A stretch of DNA of 64,000 bases from Cupriavidus sp. GTDB lineage: Bacteria > Pseudomonadota > Gammaproteobacteria > Burkholderiales > Burkholderiaceae. Position numbers and translations under genes: made by a program. The stretch is taken from assembly GCA_031180665.1 (NCBI GenBank), contig JAPSLP010000005.1, positions 124,001 to 188,000 on the forward strand, in the 5' to 3' direction. This document shows, piece by piece, positions 62,094 to 64,000 of the stretch (position 1 is its first letter; each line of letters opens with the position of its first letter). Under the pieces are notes generated by a model. The model saw only the letters and a program-made list of their open reading frames with translations. It was not told the DNA's origin and did no database searches.

Positions 62094-62351
62094 ATGGCCC
62101 ACGTCGTCATGTACAGCACGATGGTGTGTCCGTATTGCCAGATGGCGGAGCGCCTGTTGCGCTCCAAGGGGGTCGAGACGATCGAGAAGATCATGATCGA
62201 CCGCGAGCCCGGCAAGCGCGAAGAAATGATGAGCCGCACCGGTCGCCGCACCGTGCCGCAGATCTATATCGACGGGCGCCACGTCGGCGGCTTCGACGAA
62301 CTGTCCGCGCTCGATCGCCAAGGGGGCCTGGCGCCGCTGCTGGCTGCCTGA
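62094..62351 (+). CDS. grxC: glutaredoxin 3
   Basis: An 85-residue glutaredoxin with the dithiol site CPYC (Cys12, Cys15) and the GSH-binding TVPQIYIDG and GGFDEL. It reduces protein disulfides and glutathione adducts. AAGGAG (62080-62085) favours the ATG at 62094 over the one at 62088. Confidence 0.95.
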   Translation: MAHVVMYSTMVCPYCQMAERLLRSKGVETIEKIMIDREPGKREEMMSRTGRRTVPQIYIDGRHVGGFDELSALDRQGGLAPLLAA

Positions 62352-62503
62352 TCCGCCCCGCGCGCGGATGAATTCGTCATCCGCGTCATGTACCATATGC
62401 GTTTTCCAACCGGACCACGCGGTTGGCCGCTGCCTGGCGCGCGGCCGCCCGCAGCCCGTCCCCTTCCCGCCACGTTTCATTCCCGCCATTCGGGCAGCCA
62501 TCC

Positions 62504-63022
62504 ATGAGCGACCAGCAAACCAATCAGCAGCAGGACGATCAACCGTACTTCAATATCCAGCGCGTCTATCTGAAGGACATGTCGCTGGAGCAGCCGAATT
62601 CGCCGCAGATCTTCCTCGAAACCGAAGCGCCTTCGGTGGAAGTGCAGGTCAACGTCGGCGCCTCGCAGCTGACGGACGGCATCTTCGAGGTCGTCGTGAC
62701 CGGCACGGTCACCACCAAGGTGCAGGACAAGGTCGCCTTCCTCGTCGAGGCCCATCAGGCCGGCATCTTCGATATCCGCAACGTGCCGGACGAACAGCTC
62801 GATCCGCTGCTGGGCATCGCCTGCCCGACCATTCTGTATCCGTACCTGCGCAGCAATATCGCCGACGTGATCACGCGCGCGGGCTTCCAGGCCATCCATC
62901 TGTCCGAGATCAACTTCCAGGCGCTGTACGAGCAGCGCCTGCAGGCGGCGATGGAGCAGGCACAGGCCGAAGGCGGCGGCTCCGGCATCGTGATGCCCGA
63001 TGGCACGCAGGCACGTCACTGA
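62504..63022 (+). CDS. secB: protein-export chaperone SecB
   Basis: A 172-residue cytoplasmic chaperone that holds preproteins for SecA. Family segments are [20 protein letters not shown] (in parts), [10 protein letters not shown] and [19 protein letters not shown] slightly longer C-terminal tail with Gly/Ser is normal for this group. It precedes gpsA as in other Burkholderiales and is followed by its own terminator. Confidence 0.95.
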   Translation: MSDQQTNQQQDDQPYFNIQRVYLKDMSLEQPNSPQIFLETEAPSVEVQVNVGASQLTDGIFEVVVTGTVTTKVQDKVAFLVEAHQAGIFDIRNVPDEQLDPLLGIACPTILYPYLRSNIADVITRAGFQAIHLSEINFQALYEQRLQAAMEQAQAEGGGSGIVMPDGTQARH

Positions 63023-63039
63023 TCGTCTGGCGTTCTACC

Positions 63040-63074
63040 GGCGGAACGGGGCTGCGGCCCCGTTCCGCCTTTTT
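63040..63074 (+). terminator. Rho-independent terminator after secB
   Basis: A perfect 12-bp stem (GGCGGAACGGGG with CCCCGTTCCGCC) closes around CTGCGG and is followed by five T residues. Confidence 0.92.
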
Positions 63075-63195
63075 GCGTCTATAGATTCAATCGCTGACAT
63101 CGCTGACATCGCTGCCATCGCGTCCATCGTCGGGCGTGCAGCGGCCTGATCCATCGACCGACGCACGACCAACGCTACAGACCAACGCCTCGACC

Positions 63196-64000
63196 ATGAA
63201 CCTCGCCTTTCTCGGAGCTGGCGCCTGGGGCACCGCGCTGGCCAGTCATGCCGCCGCCGCGCACTCCGTCGTGCTGTGGGGTCGGGACGCCGCGCAGCTC
63301 GCCGCGATGGCGGCCTCCGGCGTCAATGCCGCCTATCTGCCCGGCGTGCCGCTGTCCGGGCGGCTCGCCTTCGAAGCCGACTTCGCCCGTGCGGCCGCGC
63401 ACGCGCTGTGCGCCCCGGACGGACTGGTGATCGTCGCCACGCCGGTGGCGGGCCTGCGCGAGACGACGCGGCGCCTCGCCACCGAGGCCGCCGCGCACGG
63501 CGTGCCGCTGCGCATGCTGTGGCTGTGCAAGGGCTTCGAGGCCGGCACGCATGCAATGCCGCATCAGATGGTGGCCGAGGAGCTCGCCGCGGCCGGCGTT
63601 TCGGTGCCGGTCGAGTACGGCGTGCTGACGGGACCGAGCTTCGCGCGCGAGGTCGCGCTGGGCCTGCCGTGCGCGCTGACCGTGGCCGGCAATGCGCCCG
63701 CGGTCGCCGAGCTCGCGCAGCGCGCCTTCCACCATCGCGCGATGCGGATCTACGGCAGCGACGACCTGGTCGGCGTCGAGGTCGGCGGCGCGGTCAAGAA
63801 CGTGCTGGCGATCGCCACCGGCGCGAGCGATGGGCTCGGCCTGGGGCTCAATGCCCGCGCCGCGCTGGTCACGCGCGGCCTTGCCGAGATGACGCGGCTG
63901 GGGCTGGCGCTGGGCGGCCGCGCCGAGACCTTCATGGGCCTGGCCGGCATGGGCGACCTGATCCTGACCGCGACCGGCGACCTGTCGCGCAACCGCAAGG
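63196..64000 (+). CDS. gpsA: glycerol-3-phosphate dehydrogenase [NAD(P)+], 3' end beyond the window
   Basis: The first 268 residues of GpsA, which reduces dihydroxyacetone phosphate to sn-glycerol 3-phosphate for phospholipid synthesis. The NAD(P) site [12 protein letters not shown] opens the protein; [28 protein letters not shown] and [18 protein letters not shown] are typical. The frame is open up to the window edge, so the C-terminus is missing only because the window ends. Three CGCTGACAT-like repeats lie in the gap before it. Confidence 0.95.
   Translation, partial: MNLAFLGAGAWGTALASHAAAAHSVVLWGRDAAQLAAMAASGVNAAYLPGVPLSGRLAFEADFARAAAHALCAPDGLVIVATPVAGLRETTRRLATEAAAHGVPLRMLWLCKGFEAGTHAMPHQMVAEELAAAGVSVPVEYGVLTGPSFAREVALGLPCALTVAGNAPAVAELAQRAFHHRAMRIYGSDDLVGVEVGGAVKNVLAIATGASDGLGLGLNARAALVTRGLAEMTRLGLALGGRAETFMGLAGMGDLILTATGDLSRNRK

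Overview
The window is GC-rich, densely coded DNA from a betaproteobacterium, most likely a Cupriavidus/Ralstonia-type member of the Burkholderiaceae. Supporting signs are the fused isobutyryl-CoA mutase IcmF, the gene order gpmA–rhodanese–grxC–secB–gpsA, the torF–glnK–amtB cluster, the run gshA–gshB–EIIA(Man)–ptsH–ptsI, ubiK beside comM, and ferredoxin–hydrolase–dacC–DUF493. This assignment is by inspection only; no database was searched.

Layout. 1-11.2 kb: a PagL-type lipid A deacylase, a MocR regulator divergent from an omega-amino-acid:pyruvate aminotransferase, an APC permease, a DUF2917 protein, an exported protein of unknown function and icmF. 11.4-20.4 kb: an accessory region, described below. 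20.4-30.2 kb: a Crp/Fnr regulator divergent from an operon of a branched-chain-type ABC transporter with two CoA ligases. 30.2-45.9 kb: mixed housekeeping genes on the minus strand (nitronate monooxygenase, RlmI-type methyltransferase, DacC, ferredoxin, a UvrD-type helicase behind a LexA box, two thioredoxin-fold proteins) and exporters, separated by palindromic and tandem repeats and an insertion-sequence scrap. 45.5-49.4 kb: ubiK and a nitrogen operon with a sigma-54 promoter and two NtrC-like sites, followed by a candidate small RNA. 49.5-64 kb: glutathione synthesis, a partial PTS, Bfd/Bfr iron storage behind a Fur-like box, SelD/SelU, MoeB, CtpA, GpmA, a rhodanese, GrxC, SecB and a truncated GpsA.

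The most notable region is 11.4-20.4 kb. It holds three large proteins that look like type III effectors. One (14197-15963) has leucine-rich repeats followed by a domain that matches the IpaH/SspH (NEL) E3 ubiquitin ligases, with Cys386 in the catalytic position but a C-x-E rather than C-x-D motif. The two flanking proteins (883 and 775 residues) are paralogues of no family I recognise, and all three appear to share an N-terminal module of roughly 80-100 residues. A frameshifted remnant of a second leucine-rich-repeat gene lies at 17.6-17.9 kb. Two ordinary genes (HIT protein, 3-hydroxyacyl-CoA dehydrogenase) sit between the effector-like genes, which suggests repeated insertion or duplication. 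No secretion apparatus, integrase or tRNA gene was seen, so delivery into a host is inference.
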